This document shows, one piece after another, positions 63,114 to 64,000 of a stretch of DNA of 64,000 nucleotides (its first letter is position 1; each line of letters opens with the position of its first letter). The translations under genes were made by a program, and so were the position numbers. Origin of the DNA: Methylopila henanensis (GTDB lineage: Bacteria; Pseudomonadota; Alphaproteobacteria; Rhizobiales; Methylopilaceae); assembly GCF_042681025.1 (NCBI RefSeq), contig NZ_JBHUER010000004.1, forward strand, positions 62,001 through 126,000. The letters run 5' to 3'. The notes beneath the pieces are model-generated. The model saw only the letters and a program-made list of their open reading frames with translations. It was not told where the DNA came from and ran no database searches.

Positions 63114-64000
63114 TCAGGCCTGGCGTTCGGCCACGAAGCGCGCGAGGTCGCGCAAGCCGTCCGCGTCCGCGCCGAACGGCGACAGCGCGCCGCTCGCCTG
63201 CGCGGTGAGGTCCACGAGGCGTCGCCGCGCGCCCTCGACGCCGAGCGCGGCCACCAGCGTCGCCTTGCCGGCGGCGGCGTCCTTGCCGGTGGCCTTGCCC
63301 ACGGTCGCCGCCTCGCCCTCGACGTCGAGCAGGTCGTCCGCGACCTGGAACGCGGCCCCCAGCGCGCGGCCATAGGCGGTCAGCGCCGCGCGCTGCTCCG
63401 GCGTCGCGCCGCCGAGCGCGGCCCCCATCGCGATCGGCGCCGCGATCAGGGCGCCCGTCTTCATCGCCTGCAGCCGCAGCACCGCCGCCTCGTCCTGCGG
63501 TCCGCCGGGAGCATCCGAGAAGCGTCCCTCCGCGGCGAGATCGAGCATCTGTCCGCCGACCATGCCGCCGACGCCCGCCGCGCGCGCCAGCTCCGCGACC
63601 AGGCCGATGCGGACGTCCGCGTCCGGATGCGTCGCCGGCGCCGCGAGCAGATCGAAGGCGAGCGTCAGCAGCGCGTCGCCCGCCAGAATGGCGGTGGCCT
63701 CGTCGAAGGCGCGGTGCAGCGTCGGGCGTCCGCGCCGGAGCGCGTCGTCGTCCATCGCCGGCAGGTCATCGTGGATCAGGCTGTAGCCATGCACGCATTC
63801 GACCGCGAGCCCGGCCCGCAGCGCCCCGGCCGTGTCGGCCCGGAACAGCTCGGCCGTCAGGACCACCAGCGCAGGCCGCAGCCGCTTGCCGCCGCCGAGC
63901 ATGGCGTAGCGCATGGCCTCCACCAGCCGGGAGGGGCGGGCGGTCTCGCCCGCGCCGGCCTCGAGGCTCAGGACGCCGTCGAGCGCGGCCTCGACGGAGG
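63114..64000 (-). CDS. ispA: Polyprenyl synthetase (farnesyl/geranylgeranyl diphosphate synthase), 5'-truncated
   Basis: Trans-prenyl chain elongation from DMAPP and IPP. The frame continues past base 64000, so the start is outside; about 295 residues are visible. GGGKRLRPALVV, the first Asp-rich motif LIHDDLPAMDDDALRRGRPT (with two extra residues, as in short-chain bacterial FPP synthases) and the second, FQVADDLLDVEG, are intact. Its stop is 7 bp from the convergent phaR. FPP versus GGPP product is not settled from sequence. Confidence 0.92.
   Translation of the reverse strand, partial: SVEAALDGVLSLEAGAGETARPSRLVEAMRYAMLGGGKRLRPALVVLTAELFRADTAGALRAGLAVECVHGYSLIHDDLPAMDDDALRRGRPTLHRAFDEATAILAGDALLTLAFDLLAAPATHPDADVRIGLVAELARAAGVGGMVGGQMLDLAAEGRFSDAPGGPQDEAAVLRLQAMKTGALIAAPIAMGAALGGATPEQRAALTAYGRALGAAFQVADDLLDVEGEAATVGKATGKDAAAGKATLVAALGVEGARRRLVDLTAQASGALSPFGADADGLRDLARFVAERQA

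Overview
This window is about 70% GC outside one short island and reads as the chromosome of an alphaproteobacterium of the order Hyphomicrobiales. Supporting signs are the circularly permuted two-piece tmRNA, the alpha-type SspB adaptor, DUF465/DUF1236/DUF4169/DUF2065 proteins, a RegB/ActS-type redox kinase, an rpsT-dnaA neighbourhood and PHB metabolism. A periplasmic four-EF-hand protein at 59612-60025 matches the lanmodulin family, closest to the Hansschlegelia (Hans-LanM) type as I remember it. This points to a methylotroph of the Hansschlegelia/Methylopila kind; the genus is an inference.

Left end (1-4.5 kb): the 3' part of pntB and its terminator, then a low-GC island. The island holds a frameshifted DUF5343 gene coupled to a Swt1-like HEPN gene and abuts the altered 3' end of a phytanoyl-CoA dioxygenase-like gene. 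A GntR regulator with a perfect 20-bp palindrome at its start follows. This is the only clearly accessory stretch and a candidate defence or toxin module.

4.5-14.2 kb: a TPP riboswitch controls thiC. Then come a TPR lipoprotein, rpsU, purE-purK, a SAF-domain oxidoreductase, two divergent DUF465 genes and an ABC exporter.

14.3-23.6 kb: yicC-gmk run toward a six-gene minus-strand operon, lptF-lptG-lptD-surA-pdxA-rsmA, for LPS export, outer-membrane folding, vitamin B6 and rRNA methylation. Start/stop overlaps of 4 bp link lptF-lptG-lptD and surA-pdxA-rsmA.

23.7-40.8 kb: pepA, a GNAT gene, holC, a 37-residue membrane peptide, aminopeptidase P, prmA, uvrD, a DUF1236 protein, a thioesterase, a D-lactate/glycolate-type FAD oxidase, a 1205-residue AsmA protein, a ribbon-helix-helix/DUF4169 pair and fumC.

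40.8-50.3 kb: sspB lies directly downstream of ssrA, so the tag and the adaptor that delivers tagged proteins to ClpXP are neighbours. Next are a chemoreceptor, a thyA-GNAT-hyp-folA-hflK-hflC-DUF2065 run, a membrane GGDEF protein and a small YjfB-like protein.

50.3-64 kb: a 3-hydroxybutyryl-CoA dehydrogenase, etfBA, dnaA with a rhodanese gene and a dense cluster of GANTC (CcrM) sites upstream, rpsT, an orphan RegB-type kinase, and a PHB cluster (phaZ, phaB, phaA, phaR) with the lanmodulin gene inside it. The window ends inside a polyprenyl synthetase gene. I saw no tRNA, rRNA, CRISPR array or insertion sequence.
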